This document shows, one piece after another, positions 17,674 through 26,084 of a DNA stretch of 64,000 bases (its first letter is position 1; each line of letters starts with the position of its first letter). The translations under genes and the position numbers were made by a program. The stretch is from Streptomyces flavofungini (GTDB lineage: Bacteria; Actinomycetota; Actinomycetes; Streptomycetales; Streptomycetaceae), in NCBI RefSeq assembly GCF_014650815.1, contig NZ_BMVR01000005.1:434001-498000 (forward strand). Direction: 5' to 3'. The notes beneath the pieces are model-generated. The model was given only the letters and a program-made list of their open reading frames with translations. It ran no database searches and was not told the origin of the DNA.

Positions 17674-18015
17674 TCAGGCCGCCGAGGAGCTCGTCGACGA
17701 CGAGGAGGAGCCCGACGACGAAGACGACGAGGAGGACGAAGACGTGGAGGACGACGTCGACGAAGAGGACGACGAGGTGTCCGACGACTTCGCAGAGCCC
17801 GAGGACGACGTCGACGCGGGCGAGCTGCTCGACGACGAGCCGCGGCTGTCGTTGCGGTAGAAGCCGGAGCCCTTGAAGACGATGCCGACCGCCGAGAACA
17901 CCTTCTTGAGGCGTCCGTCGCAGTTCGGGCACACGGTCAGGGCGTCATCGGTGAACTTCTGCACCGCCTCGAGGCCCTCGCCGCACTCGGTGCACTGGTA
18001 CTGGTACGTCGGCAC
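17674..18015 (-). CDS. FmdB-family zinc-ribbon protein with poly-Ser tail
   Basis: A 113-residue protein. The first 60 residues are a zinc ribbon with CTEC (8-11) and CPNC (29-32), followed by SAVGIVFKGSGFYRND, all typical of the FmdB family. The remaining half is almost only Ser with Thr, Ala and Gly, probably disordered. The tail is encoded mostly by TCG/TCC codons and gives Asp/Glu-rich shadow frames on the other strand. FmdB was named from the formamidase operon; the general function is unknown. Confidence 0.85.
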   Translation of the reverse strand: MPTYQYQCTECGEGLEAVQKFTDDALTVCPNCDGRLKKVFSAVGIVFKGSGFYRNDSRGSSSSSSPASTSSSGSAKSSDTSSSSSSTSSSTSSSSSSSSSSGSSSSSTSSSAA

Positions 18016-18082
18016 TTGCTTCCTCCTGGCACTCTCACTCGATGAGTGCTAACGACGGTCCATAGTGACGTATTCCGCGGGA

Positions 18083-19348
18083 TCAGTCCACCGTCACCGG
18101 CGTGCGGTGACCGACGCCACGTGCCACGGTGCGGCTCGACGTCTTCGGAGTGAGCCGGGAGCGCAGCGACAGGAGCACGGCCAGCGCGAGCACCGTGCCG
18201 CCGAGGGGCACCAGGAATCCGGCGCCGTCCCAGAAGCGGTCCTCCAGCTGTCCGGCGACCGTGACGGCCGCCGCCTGCCCGAGCGCGACCGCGCCGGTGA
18301 GCAGGGTGAACGCCTCTGTGCGCGCGGTCGGCGCGACCAGGCTGTCGACCAGCGTGTAGCCGGTGATCAGGGCGGGCGCGATGCAGACGCCGACGAGCAG
18401 GCCGAGCCCGGCGAGCAGCAGCACGGAGTGCGCGGCCCACAGGCCGGACGCCATCAGGGTCAGCCCGGCGTAGCCGAGGACGAGCCGCCGCTGCGGGGCG
18501 ATCTTCCAGGCGATGGCGCCGCAGGCGATCCCGGAGAGCATGTTGCCCGCGGCGAACGTGCCGTACAGGACGCCGTTCAGACCGGGCTCACCGATGGACT
18601 CGGTGAAGGCGGCCAGGGACACCTGCATGCCGCCGAAGACGGTGCCGATGCCGAGGAACGCGACGATCAGGACGCGTACACCGGGCACCCGCAGCGCCGA
18701 ATCGTGCGCTACGCGCGCGTGGCCGTCGGCGGCGGGCTGCGGCTGGGTGCTCTTCTGCGCGGCGAACAGCAGACCGCCGACGAGGGTGAGGCCCGCTTCG
18801 GTGAGGAGTCCGGCCGCTGGGTCGATGCCCGTGCAGAGCGCGGTGGCGACCAGGGGGCCGAGGACGAAGGTCAGCTCGTCGGTGACGGACTCGAAGGCCG
18901 CCGCGGTCTGGGCGAGCGGGGTGCCCTGGAGCTTGACGCCCCAGCGGGCCCGCACCATCGGCCCGATCTGCGGGGTCGAGGCGCCGGTCGGCACCGCGGC
19001 CACGAAGAGGGCCCACAGGGGCGCGTCGGACAGCGCGAGCACGGTCAGCGTGATGCCGGACGCGGTGTGCACGAGGACGCCGGGCAGCAGGACGGCGCGC
19101 TGCCCGAAGCGGTCGGCGAGCTTGCCGGTGAAGGGCGCGAACAGGGCCATGGAGACGCCGGTGACGGCCGACACCGCACCGGCGGCCCCGTACGAGCCGG
19201 TGGTGTGCTGCACGAGCAGCACGATGGAGATGGTGAGCATCGCGAACGGCTGTCGCGCGGCGAATCCCGGAAGCAGGAAGGTCCAGGCGCGGGGGGTGCG
19301 CAGAAGTTGTCCGTAGCCCGGGCGGGGTTCGGTGACCGTGGACACCAC
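18083..19348 (-). CDS. MFS transporter
   Basis: A 421-residue, about 12-helix major-facilitator protein. The loop 2-3 motif appears as GKLADRFGQRAVLLPG (about 65-80). Hydrophobic helices run throughout and a basic C-terminal tail (LRSRLTPKTSSRTVARG) closes it. Start taken at the GTG pair 19348/19345, with AAGG a few bases upstream; an ATG at 19474 would add 42 basic, non-membrane residues. No regulator is adjacent, so the substrate is not inferable. Confidence 0.8.
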   Translation of the reverse strand: MVSTVTEPRPGYGQLLRTPRAWTFLLPGFAARQPFAMLTISIVLLVQHTTGSYGAAGAVSAVTGVSMALFAPFTGKLADRFGQRAVLLPGVLVHTASGITLTVLALSDAPLWALFVAAVPTGASTPQIGPMVRARWGVKLQGTPLAQTAAAFESVTDELTFVLGPLVATALCTGIDPAAGLLTEAGLTLVGGLLFAAQKSTQPQPAADGHARVAHDSALRVPGVRVLIVAFLGIGTVFGGMQVSLAAFTESIGEPGLNGVLYGTFAAGNMLSGIACGAIAWKIAPQRRLVLGYAGLTLMASGLWAAHSVLLLAGLGLLVGVCIAPALITGYTLVDSLVAPTARTEAFTLLTGAVALGQAAAVTVAGQLEDRFWDGAGFLVPLGGTVLALAVLLSLRSRLTPKTSSRTVARGVGHRTPVTVD

Positions 19349-19788
19349 GGCCCTTGCCTTTCTGCTGCCTGGTAGCGCGGCCGCTTTTCCAGGGCGACGG
19401 CGCCGAGAGCTGTCCTCTTGCGCAGAACTGCGGTAGATACCGGTCGCCCACTGCGAGGGCGCCGCGGCCGCCATACGGTCGCGCCAGCTCTGCGTCAGAC
19501 AGAGTTGGTTCGATCAGTGTCGGTACCGAAGACAGATGTGTCGGTACGTTCAGAGTGTGCCTTCATCGTACAGGTGTCGCGCAAGCCGCACCTGTGATTA
19601 CGAGAAGTGAGACCCCCGCCACCTGCGATTGCCCCCGCAGCCCCGAACCCCCCGCAGCCCCGAACCCTCCGCAGTCCCCGAACCCTCCGCAGTCCCCGAG
19701 CCCCCACAGCCCCGAACCCCCACAGCCCCCGAACCCTCACCACCCCCCGCGGCCCCCGATTCCCCCGAACCTCAGGCCGTCCCCGGCC
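19349..19788. other. Gene-free stretch with operator-like and tandem repeats
   Basis: 440 bp. At about 19515-19550, TGTCGGTAC occurs twice, about 23 bp apart, and the first copy is part of the palindrome TCGGTACCGA. This is a likely control site for the leftward MFS gene. A 23-codon minus-strand ORF (19495-19566) covers it. From about 19630 to 19790 the DNA is a degenerate array of 16-18-bp units of the type CCCCGAACCCTCCGCAGT (about 8 copies), at the 3' end of the antiporter gene. Confidence 0.5.
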
Positions 19789-21288
19789 TCACCGCTGCCC
19801 ACCCGGCAGCCCCAGCCAGCCCACCAGCTTGCCGCCCTGGGCGACCGCCCGCAGCCGCGCCTCGGCCGCGTCGCGCACCGGGTCCGTGGCCACCACCAGG
19901 AGCTCGTCGCCGTTCCGCAGCACGGTCGACGGGCCCGGTACGAAGGATTTGCCGTCGCGCACGATCAGGGTGACGGCGGAGCCCGTGGGCAGCCGCAGCT
20001 CGCTGATCTCGACGCCGTGCAGCCGCGAGCCCTCCGGGACGGGCACCGAGAGCAGATGGCCCCGCAGGCGCTCCAGGGGCGCCGACTCGATGCCCAGGTC
20101 GGAGGCCTCCGCTCCCTTGCCGATGCGGAGGATCTTGGCGAGGCCCGGCAGCGTCGGCCCCTGTACCAGGGTGTAGACGACGACGAGCACGAAGACGATG
20201 TTGAAGATCTCCTCGCTGTCGTCGACACCGTTCACCATCGGGATCGTGGCGAGAATGATGGGCACGGCGCCGCGCAGCCCGGCCCAGGACATGAGTGCCT
20301 TCTCCTGCCAGGGCATCCGGAACGGCAGCAGGCTCAGCACGACGGACAGCGGCCGGGCGACCGCGGTCAGGATGAGCCCGATGACCACCGCGGGCCAGAT
20401 GTCGTCGAGCAGCCGGTGCGGCGTGACCAGCAGGCCGAGCAGGACGAACATGCCGATCTGGGCGATCCACCCGACGCCTTCGGCGAATCCGCGGGTGGCC
20501 GCCCAGTGCGGCAGCTTGGCGTTGCCGAGCACCATGGAGGCCAGGTACACGGCGAGGAATCCGCTGCCGTGGGCGAGGGCCCCGGCGGCGTAGGCGGCGA
20601 CGGCGATGGCCATCACCGCGATCGGATAGAGACCGGACGCGGGCAGCGCCACATGTCTCAGCCCGTACGCGCCGAGCCAGCCCACCGCGAGGCCGATGGC
20701 CGCGCCGATGGCCAGCTCCAGGGCTATCTCCCCGACCAGGACGTACCAGTGGTGCACCGGTCCCGCGGTGGAGAAGGCCACGACGAGGATGACCACCGGG
20801 GCGTCGTTGAACCCCGACTCCGCCTCCAGGACCCCCGTGATCCGGGACGGGAGCGGCACCCTGCGCAGTACCGAGAAGACGGCCGCGGCGTCCGTCGAGG
20901 ACACCACCGCGCCGATGATGAACGCCTGCCGCCAGTCGAGCCCGACCAGATAGTGCGCTCCTGCGGCCGTGACGCCGACGCTGGCCGCGACGCCGACGAC
21001 GGCCAGGGAGGCCGCGGCGGGCAGCGCCGGCTTGATCTCTGTCCACTTGGTGCCCAGGCCGCCCTCGGCCAGGATCACGACGAGCGCCGCGTAGCCGATG
21101 ACCTGGGTGAGCTGGGCGTTGTTGAAGGTGACGTTGCCTATGCCGTCCTGGCCCATGGCGACGCCGATGCCGAGGTAGAGCAGCAGGCTGGGCAGCCCGC
21201 TGCGGGAGGAGAGGCGCACCGCGACGACCGCGACGAGCAGGACGAGCGAGCTGATGAGCAGAAGCTGGTTGAGGTCGTGGACAGACAG
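19789..21288 (-). CDS. Potassium/proton antiporter (CPA1/CvrA-NhaP2 type)
   Basis: A 499-residue membrane antiporter with a Na+/H+-exchanger domain (about 1-395) and a cytoplasmic RCK_C/TrkA-C-type domain (about 405-475, SVPVPEGSRLHGVEISELRLP). ESGFNDAPVVILV carries the conserved Asn-Asp/Asp ion-binding residues, and SWAGLRGAVPIILA is a second core motif. The first helix (LNQLLLISSLVLLVAVVAVR) lies upstream of the first ATG/GTG (GTG 21219). An in-frame CTG at 21286-21288 with AAGGA about 8 nt before it restores the full protein, and no ATG, GTG or TTG is available upstream. CTG is therefore the probable start. Confidence 0.85.
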   Translation of the reverse strand: MSVHDLNQLLLISSLVLLVAVVAVRLSSRSGLPSLLLYLGIGVAMGQDGIGNVTFNNAQLTQVIGYAALVVILAEGGLGTKWTEIKPALPAAASLAVVGVAASVGVTAAGAHYLVGLDWRQAFIIGAVVSSTDAAAVFSVLRRVPLPSRITGVLEAESGFNDAPVVILVVAFSTAGPVHHWYVLVGEIALELAIGAAIGLAVGWLGAYGLRHVALPASGLYPIAVMAIAVAAYAAGALAHGSGFLAVYLASMVLGNAKLPHWAATRGFAEGVGWIAQIGMFVLLGLLVTPHRLLDDIWPAVVIGLILTAVARPLSVVLSLLPFRMPWQEKALMSWAGLRGAVPIILATIPMVNGVDDSEEIFNIVFVLVVVYTLVQGPTLPGLAKILRIGKGAEASDLGIESAPLERLRGHLLSVPVPEGSRLHGVEISELRLPTGSAVTLIVRDGKSFVPGPSTVLRNGDELLVVATDPVRDAAEARLRAVAQGGKLVGWLGLPGGQR

Positions 21289-21517
21289 GGGCCGATCCTT
21301 CCGTCGTGCGAGCCGTGATGCTTCGTTACGTTACCTAACCTTTAACGCGCTCTTGACGCGCACCCTCACACTCCGCCTCGCGTCTCCGAACCTTCGTTCG
21401 ATGTCGGTTTCCGACTCCGCGTCCGGGGCCGTATCGCCCTGCGCCTATGGTTGCTCCAGCACTCCAGGACCCGCACAAGCCCCGCCCTGCCGCTCGCGAA
21501 GGACAGCAAGGACAGCG
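21289..21517. other. Divergent spacer, antiporter / penicillin acylase
   Basis: 229 bp containing TACGTTACCTAACC-like sequence around 21330 and AAGGACAGCAAGGACAGCG before the acylase ATG. It must hold promoters for both genes; none is clear. Confidence 0.3.
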
Positions 21518-24370
21518 ATGCCCTCCAACACCAACGCCTCTTCCGGTCGCAAGTCCGGTAGGAAGAAGGGGCGCCGAGCCCGACTGATCGTGATCGTCCT
21601 GGTCCTGGCCGTCGTAGGAGGCATCGGGTTCGGCGCGTACTGGAGCATCAGCGCCGTCCGCGCCTCCTTCCCGCAGACCAAGGGCTCCATCGACCTGAAG
21701 GGCCTGTCGGGCACGGTCGAGGTCAAGCGCGACGGCAACGGCATTCCGCAGATCTACGCCGAGTCCGATGAGGACCTGTTCATGGCACAGGGCTTCGTCC
21801 AGGCGCAGGACCGCTTCTGGGAGATGGACGTACGCCGCCATATGACCTCCGGCAAGCTCTCCGAGATGTTCGGGAAGAGCCAGGTCAAGACCGATGAGTT
21901 CCTGCGCACTCTCGGTTGGCACCGGGTGGCCAAGAAGGAGTACGACTCCAAGCTCTCGCCGAAGACGAAGAAGTACCTCCAGGCGTACGCCAAGGGGGTC
22001 AATGCCTACCTCGACGGCAAGGGCGGCAAGGAGATCTCCGTCGAGTACGCGGCGCTCTCCTTCGAGAACGACTACAAGCCGCAGAAGTGGACGCCCGTCG
22101 ACTCGATCGCCTGGCTCAAGGCCATGGCCTGGGACCTGCGCGGCAACATGCAGGACGAGATCGACCGCGCCCTGATGACCAGCCGCCTCGGCCCGTCGCA
22201 GATCAAGGACCTCTACCCGGAGTACCCGTTCGACCTGCACAAGCCCATCGTCCAGGAGGGCCGCTACAACGGCGTCACCGAGAAGTTCAGCGGTGACGAC
22301 TCGCCGAGCGGGCAGTCGGGCACGGGTACGGGCACGGGGACCGGTACTGGCAGCGGTACGGGTACGGGCACCGGAACCGGCACTGGTACCGGTACTGGGA
22401 CCGGCACGGGCACCGGTACGGGCACGGGAACCGGCGCAGCCGGTTCCCAGACCTCCGGCAACGGCCTCCAGTCCCAGCTCTCCGGCCTCTCCGACGTCCT
22501 CGACAAGATCCCGGACGCCGGTCTCGGCTCGAACGGCAACGGCATCGGGTCCAACTCCTGGGTGGTCTCCGGAGCGCACACCATCACCGGCAAGCCGCTC
22601 CTCGCCAACGACCCGCACCTGGCCCCGCAGCTCCCGTCCGTCTGGTACCAGATGGGCCTGCACTGCAAGTCCGTGTCGGCCAAGTGCCAGTACGACGTCA
22701 GCGGCTACACCTTCTCCGGCCTGCCCGGCGTGGTCATCGGCCACAACCAGGACATCGCCTGGGGCATGACGAACCTCGGGGCCGACGTCACCGACCTGTA
22801 CCTGGAGAAGTTCACCGCCGACGGCTACCAGTACAACGGCAAGATCGTCCCCTTCAAGCCCCGCGAGGAGAAGATCAAGGTCGCGGGCGGCAAGACCAAG
22901 ACGATCACGGTGCGCGAGACCAACAACGGCCCGCTGATCTCCGACCGCGACGACGAACTGGTCAAGGTCGGCAAGAAGGCCCAGGTCGACGCCTCCGCTC
23001 CGGACCGCGGCGACGGCTACGGCATCGCCCTGCGCTGGACCGCCCTCGAACCCGGCAAGTCCATGGACGCCGTCTTCGAGCTGAACAAGGCCAAGAACTT
23101 CAAGGACTTCCGCAAGGCCGCCGCCGACTTCGAGGTGCCCTCGCAGAACCTGATCTACGCCGACACCAAGGGCAACATCGGCTACCAGGCGCCCGGCAGG
23201 ATCCCCACCCGGGGCAAGGGCGACGGCTCGCTGCCCGCGCCCGGCTGGGACCCGGACTACCGCTGGGGCGACCCCATCCCGCAGGACGCCCTGCCGTACG
23301 AGTACAACCCCAAGCGCGGCTACATCGTCACCGCCAACCAGGCCGTGATCGACGACGGCGACGGCAAGAAGTACCCGTACAAGCTCACCTCGGACTGGGG
23401 CTACGGCGCGCGCAGCCAGCGCATCGAGGACCTCATCAAGTCCAAGACGAAGAACGGCGGCAAGATCTCCACGGAGGACATGCGGCTGATGCAGACGGAC
23501 AACAGCAGCGAGATCGCCCGGCTGCTCGTGCCCAAGCTGCTGAAGATCGACATCGGCGACAAGCACGTCCGTGAGGCCCAGAAGCTCCTTGAGGGCTGGG
23601 ACTACACCCAGGACGCCGATTCGGCCGCCGCCGCCTACTTCAACGCCGTCTGGCGCAGCATCCTGCAGCTCGCCATCGGCAACAAGCTGCCCAAGGAACT
23701 GCGCGTCAAGGGCCAGTGCCTGTCCGTCGAGCCGACGGGCAACACCCGCCCGGCCGACGAGGAGAACCGGGTGCGCGAGTGCGGCGAGCGCGACGCGGAC
23801 TCCGCGCAGCCCGACGGCGGCGACCGCTACTTCGAGGTCATCCGCAAGATCCTCGACGACCAGGACAACGACTGGTGGAAGACGCCGGGCACGCGCACCG
23901 ACAAGGAGACCAAGAACCGCGACCAGCTCTTCGCGCGGGCCATGGAGGACGCGCGCTGGGACCTGACGGCCAAGCTCGGCAAGGACATCGACACCTGGAG
24001 CTGGGGGCGCCTGCACACCCTCACGCTGAAGAACCAGACGCTCGGCACCGACGGCCCCGGCTGGCTCCAGTGGGTCCTCAACCGCGGCCCCTGGAAGCTC
24101 GGCGGCGGCGAGGCCACGGTCAACGCCACCGGCTGGAACGCGGCCGGCGGCTACGGAGTGATCTGGGTGCCGTCGATGCGGATGGTCGTGAACCTGAAGG
24201 ACCTCGACAAGTCCCGCTGGATCAACCTCACCGGCGCCTCCGGGCACGCCTACAGCGATCACTACACCGACCAGACCGGCAAGTGGATCAAGGGCGAACT
24301 GCTGCCGTGGGCCTACTCCGAGAAGGCCGTCGAGGACAGCACGGACGACACGCTGGTGCTGAAGCCCTGA
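21518..24370 (+). CDS. Penicillin acylase family protein (Ntn hydrolase)
   Basis: A 950-residue secreted or membrane-anchored Ntn hydrolase. A basic N-terminus and one membrane helix (LIVIVLVLAVVGGIGFGAYW, about 25-44) precede the alpha-like part (GIPQIYAESDEDLFMAQGFVQAQDRFWEMD, split motif, about 73-103). The self-cleavage site follows: Ser345 of G-SNSWVVSG corresponds to the beta-chain nucleophile of penicillin G acylase. Residues 268-307 are a Gly-Thr tract of about 20 dipeptides in the spacer just before that site. In Streptomyces such enzymes act on N-acyl compounds such as acyl-homoserine lactones, aculeacin or penicillins; the substrate here is unknown. AAGGA precedes the ATG. Confidence 0.9.
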   Translation: MPSNTNASSGRKSGRKKGRRARLIVIVLVLAVVGGIGFGAYWSISAVRASFPQTKGSIDLKGLSGTVEVKRDGNGIPQIYAESDEDLFMAQGFVQAQDRFWEMDVRRHMTSGKLSEMFGKSQVKTDEFLRTLGWHRVAKKEYDSKLSPKTKKYLQAYAKGVNAYLDGKGGKEISVEYAALSFENDYKPQKWTPVDSIAWLKAMAWDLRGNMQDEIDRALMTSRLGPSQIKDLYPEYPFDLHKPIVQEGRYNGVTEKFSGDDSPSGQSGTGTGTGTGTGSGTGTGTGTGTGTGTGTGTGTGTGTGTGAAGSQTSGNGLQSQLSGLSDVLDKIPDAGLGSNGNGIGSNSWVVSGAHTITGKPLLANDPHLAPQLPSVWYQMGLHCKSVSAKCQYDVSGYTFSGLPGVVIGHNQDIAWGMTNLGADVTDLYLEKFTADGYQYNGKIVPFKPREEKIKVAGGKTKTITVRETNNGPLISDRDDELVKVGKKAQVDASAPDRGDGYGIALRWTALEPGKSMDAVFELNKAKNFKDFRKAAADFEVPSQNLIYADTKGNIGYQAPGRIPTRGKGDGSLPAPGWDPDYRWGDPIPQDALPYEYNPKRGYIVTANQAVIDDGDGKKYPYKLTSDWGYGARSQRIEDLIKSKTKNGGKISTEDMRLMQTDNSSEIARLLVPKLLKIDIGDKHVREAQKLLEGWDYTQDADSAAAAYFNAVWRSILQLAIGNKLPKELRVKGQCLSVEPTGNTRPADEENRVRECGERDADSAQPDGGDRYFEVIRKILDDQDNDWWKTPGTRTDKETKNRDQLFARAMEDARWDLTAKLGKDIDTWSWGRLHTLTLKNQTLGTDGPGWLQWVLNRGPWKLGGGEATVNATGWNAAGGYGVIWVPSMRMVVNLKDLDKSRWINLTGASGHAYSDHYTDQTGKWIKGELLPWAYSEKAVEDSTDDTLVLKP
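22318..22440 (+). repeat. Gly-Thr coding repeat in the acylase linker
   Basis: About twenty 6-bp units encode Gly-Thr (one Gly-Ser). Unlike the P1-hydrolase tract, synonymous codons are heavily mixed (GGC/GGT/GGG/GGA with ACG/ACC/ACT). The array is therefore older, or selection keeps the peptide rather than the DNA. Confidence 0.9.
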
Positions 24371-24403
24371 CGGGCGCGAGCCGCCCGGCTCGGTGCGACA
24401 GTT

Positions 24404-24439
24404 GAAAGGGCCCTCCACGCGCGCGTGGAGGGCCCTTTC
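24404..24439. terminator. Bidirectional terminator, acylase / cycloligase
   Basis: A 17-bp perfect stem: GAAAGGGCCCTCCACGC (24404-24420) with GCGTGGAGGGCCCTTTC (24423-24439). It sits between convergent genes with A/T runs on both sides. Confidence 0.9.
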
Positions 24440-24472
24440 GCCTTGCGGGACGTACGGACGCGGGCCCGCCGC

Positions 24473-25084
24473 TCACGTGAAGCGGCGCACCGCCGACGGC
24501 GTCACCACCGCGTGCACCGGCCGGTCGTGCGCCTCCCCGGGGACGTGCGCGACCACTTCGGAGTCGTACAGGAGCACCACCAGCGCGGGGGAGAGCGCCG
24601 CGCGCTCGAGGCGGGCGAGCACCCGGTCGTACGATCCGCCGCCGCGGCCGAGCCGCGTCCCGTGCGCGTCCACCGCGAGCCCCGGGAGCAGCACGGCGTC
24701 GGCCGCCAGGACGGCGTCGGGGCCGAGGCGCGGGCCCGCGGGCTCCAACAGCTTCATCTTTCCCGCGTGTTGGACGGGGGCGAGGGAGCCGGGGCCGTCG
24801 TACGCGGCCCAGTCCAGGTCGTTGTCGGGGAGCAGGACGGGCAGCAGGACACGTGTCCCGCGCGCGTGGAGGGTGTCCAGGAGGGCACGGGTGCCGGGTT
24901 CGGTGCCTACGGAGACGTACGCTGCGACCGTGTGCGCGCCCGAGAGTTCGGGCAGTTCCAGGGAGCGCTCGGCGAGCGCGGCCGCCGCCTTCTGCGTGTC
25001 ACCGGGCGTCAACCCGCCTCTTACCGTGAGGATCTCTGCGCGCAATGTGCGCTTGTTTCCCTTGCCCGGACCGGGTTGATCCAT
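24473..25084 (-). CDS. 5-formyltetrahydrofolate cyclo-ligase
   Basis: Converts 5-formyl-THF to 5,10-methenyl-THF with ATP. At 203 residues it is normal length. An N-terminal Lys/Arg helix (KRTLRAEILTVRGGLTP), VAAYVSVGTEPGT around 55-67, LLPGLAVDAHGTRLGRGGGSYDRVL (broken block, about 140-165, the nucleotide/folate site) and a C-terminal VVAHVPGEAHDRPV are all family motifs. ATG 25084 is used; the shadow extension upstream crosses the galU promoter. Divergent from galU. Confidence 0.9.
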   Translation of the reverse strand: MDQPGPGKGNKRTLRAEILTVRGGLTPGDTQKAAAALAERSLELPELSGAHTVAAYVSVGTEPGTRALLDTLHARGTRVLLPVLLPDNDLDWAAYDGPGSLAPVQHAGKMKLLEPAGPRLGPDAVLAADAVLLPGLAVDAHGTRLGRGGGSYDRVLARLERAALSPALVVLLYDSEVVAHVPGEAHDRPVHAVVTPSAVRRFT

Positions 25085-25178
25085 GGTCAACTCACAAACC
25101 CTTCCTATTGTGCGCACATGTGGGCCTATATTCCGGAGCCACAGATTCCACACATAGGCACCGGTTAAGGTAACGCTC
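25085..25178. promoter_or_regulatory. Divergent promoter region, cycloligase / galU
   Basis: 94 bp, relatively A+T-rich (CTATTGTGCGCACATG contains the palindrome TGTGCGCACA; also CACATAGGCACC and GGTTAAGGTAACGC). The palindrome at about 25109-25118 could be an operator or simple symmetry. It must contain promoters for both directions. Confidence 0.4.
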
Positions 25179-26081
25179 ATGACTGAGTCTCCCCCCAAGA
25201 TCACCAAGGCTGTCATCCCAGCAGCGGGACTTGGCACTCGCTTCCTGCCCGCCACGAAGGCCACGCCCAAGGAGATGCTGCCGGTCGTCGACAAGCCGGC
25301 GATCCAGTACGTGGTCGAAGAGGCTGTCGCCGCGGGCCTGGACGACGTCCTCATGGTCACGGGCCGCAACAAGCGCCCCCTTGAGGACCACTTCGACCGG
25401 AACTACGAGCTGGAGTCGGCCCTCGCGAAGAAGGGCGACGAGTCCCGGCTCGCGAAGGTCCAGGAGTCCAGCGACCTGGCGACCATGCACTACGTCCGCC
25501 AGGGCGACCCCAGAGGACTCGGTCACGCCGTCCTGTGCGCCGCCCCCCACGTCGGCCGCGAGCCCTTCGCCGTACTCCTCGGCGACGACCTGATCGACCC
25601 GCGCGACCCCCTGCTCGCGCGCATGGTCGAGATCCAGGAGCGGCACGGCGGCAGCGTCATCGCGCTCATGGAGGTCGCCCCCGAGCAGATCCACCTCTAC
25701 GGCTGCGCGGCTGTCGAGCCCACCGCCGACGGCGACGTCGTGAAGGTGACCGACCTGGTCGAGAAGCCCGAGGCGGCGGACGCCCCGTCGAACTACGCGA
25801 TCATCGGCCGCTATGTCCTCGACCCCCACGTCTTCGACATACTGCGCAAGACCGAGCCGGGCCGCGGCGGCGAGATCCAGCTCACCGACGCGCTCCAGCA
25901 GCTCGCGGCCGACGAGAAGATCGGCGGCCCGGTGCACGGCGTGGTCTTCAAGGGCCGCCGCTATGACACCGGCGACCGCGGCGACTATCTGCGTGCCATT
26001 GTCAGACTCGCGTGCGAACGTGAAGACCTGGGCCCGGACTTCAAGGCCTGGCTTCGCAGTTACGTCACCGAGGAGATGTAG
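25179..26081 (+). CDS. galU: UTP-glucose-1-phosphate uridylyltransferase
   Basis: Makes UDP-glucose from UTP and glucose 1-phosphate for wall and envelope glycans. 300 residues; N-terminal nucleotidyltransferase signature IPAAGLGTRFLPATKATPKEMLPV (split block, about 13-36), then DKPAIQYVVEEAV, the GDDLID Mg-binding region near 130 and ITGRYVL/IIGRYVLDPHVF around 208. It opens the galU-glp-moaC-moaB-GNAT cluster. The glp TTG start follows its stop by only 3 bp. Confidence 0.95.
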   Translation: MTESPPKITKAVIPAAGLGTRFLPATKATPKEMLPVVDKPAIQYVVEEAVAAGLDDVLMVTGRNKRPLEDHFDRNYELESALAKKGDESRLAKVQESSDLATMHYVRQGDPRGLGHAVLCAAPHVGREPFAVLLGDDLIDPRDPLLARMVEIQERHGGSVIALMEVAPEQIHLYGCAAVEPTADGDVVKVTDLVEKPEAADAPSNYAIIGRYVLDPHVFDILRKTEPGRGGEIQLTDALQQLAADEKIGGPVHGVVFKGRRYDTGDRGDYLRAIVRLACEREDLGPDFKAWLRSYVTEEM

Positions 26082-26084
26082 CAC

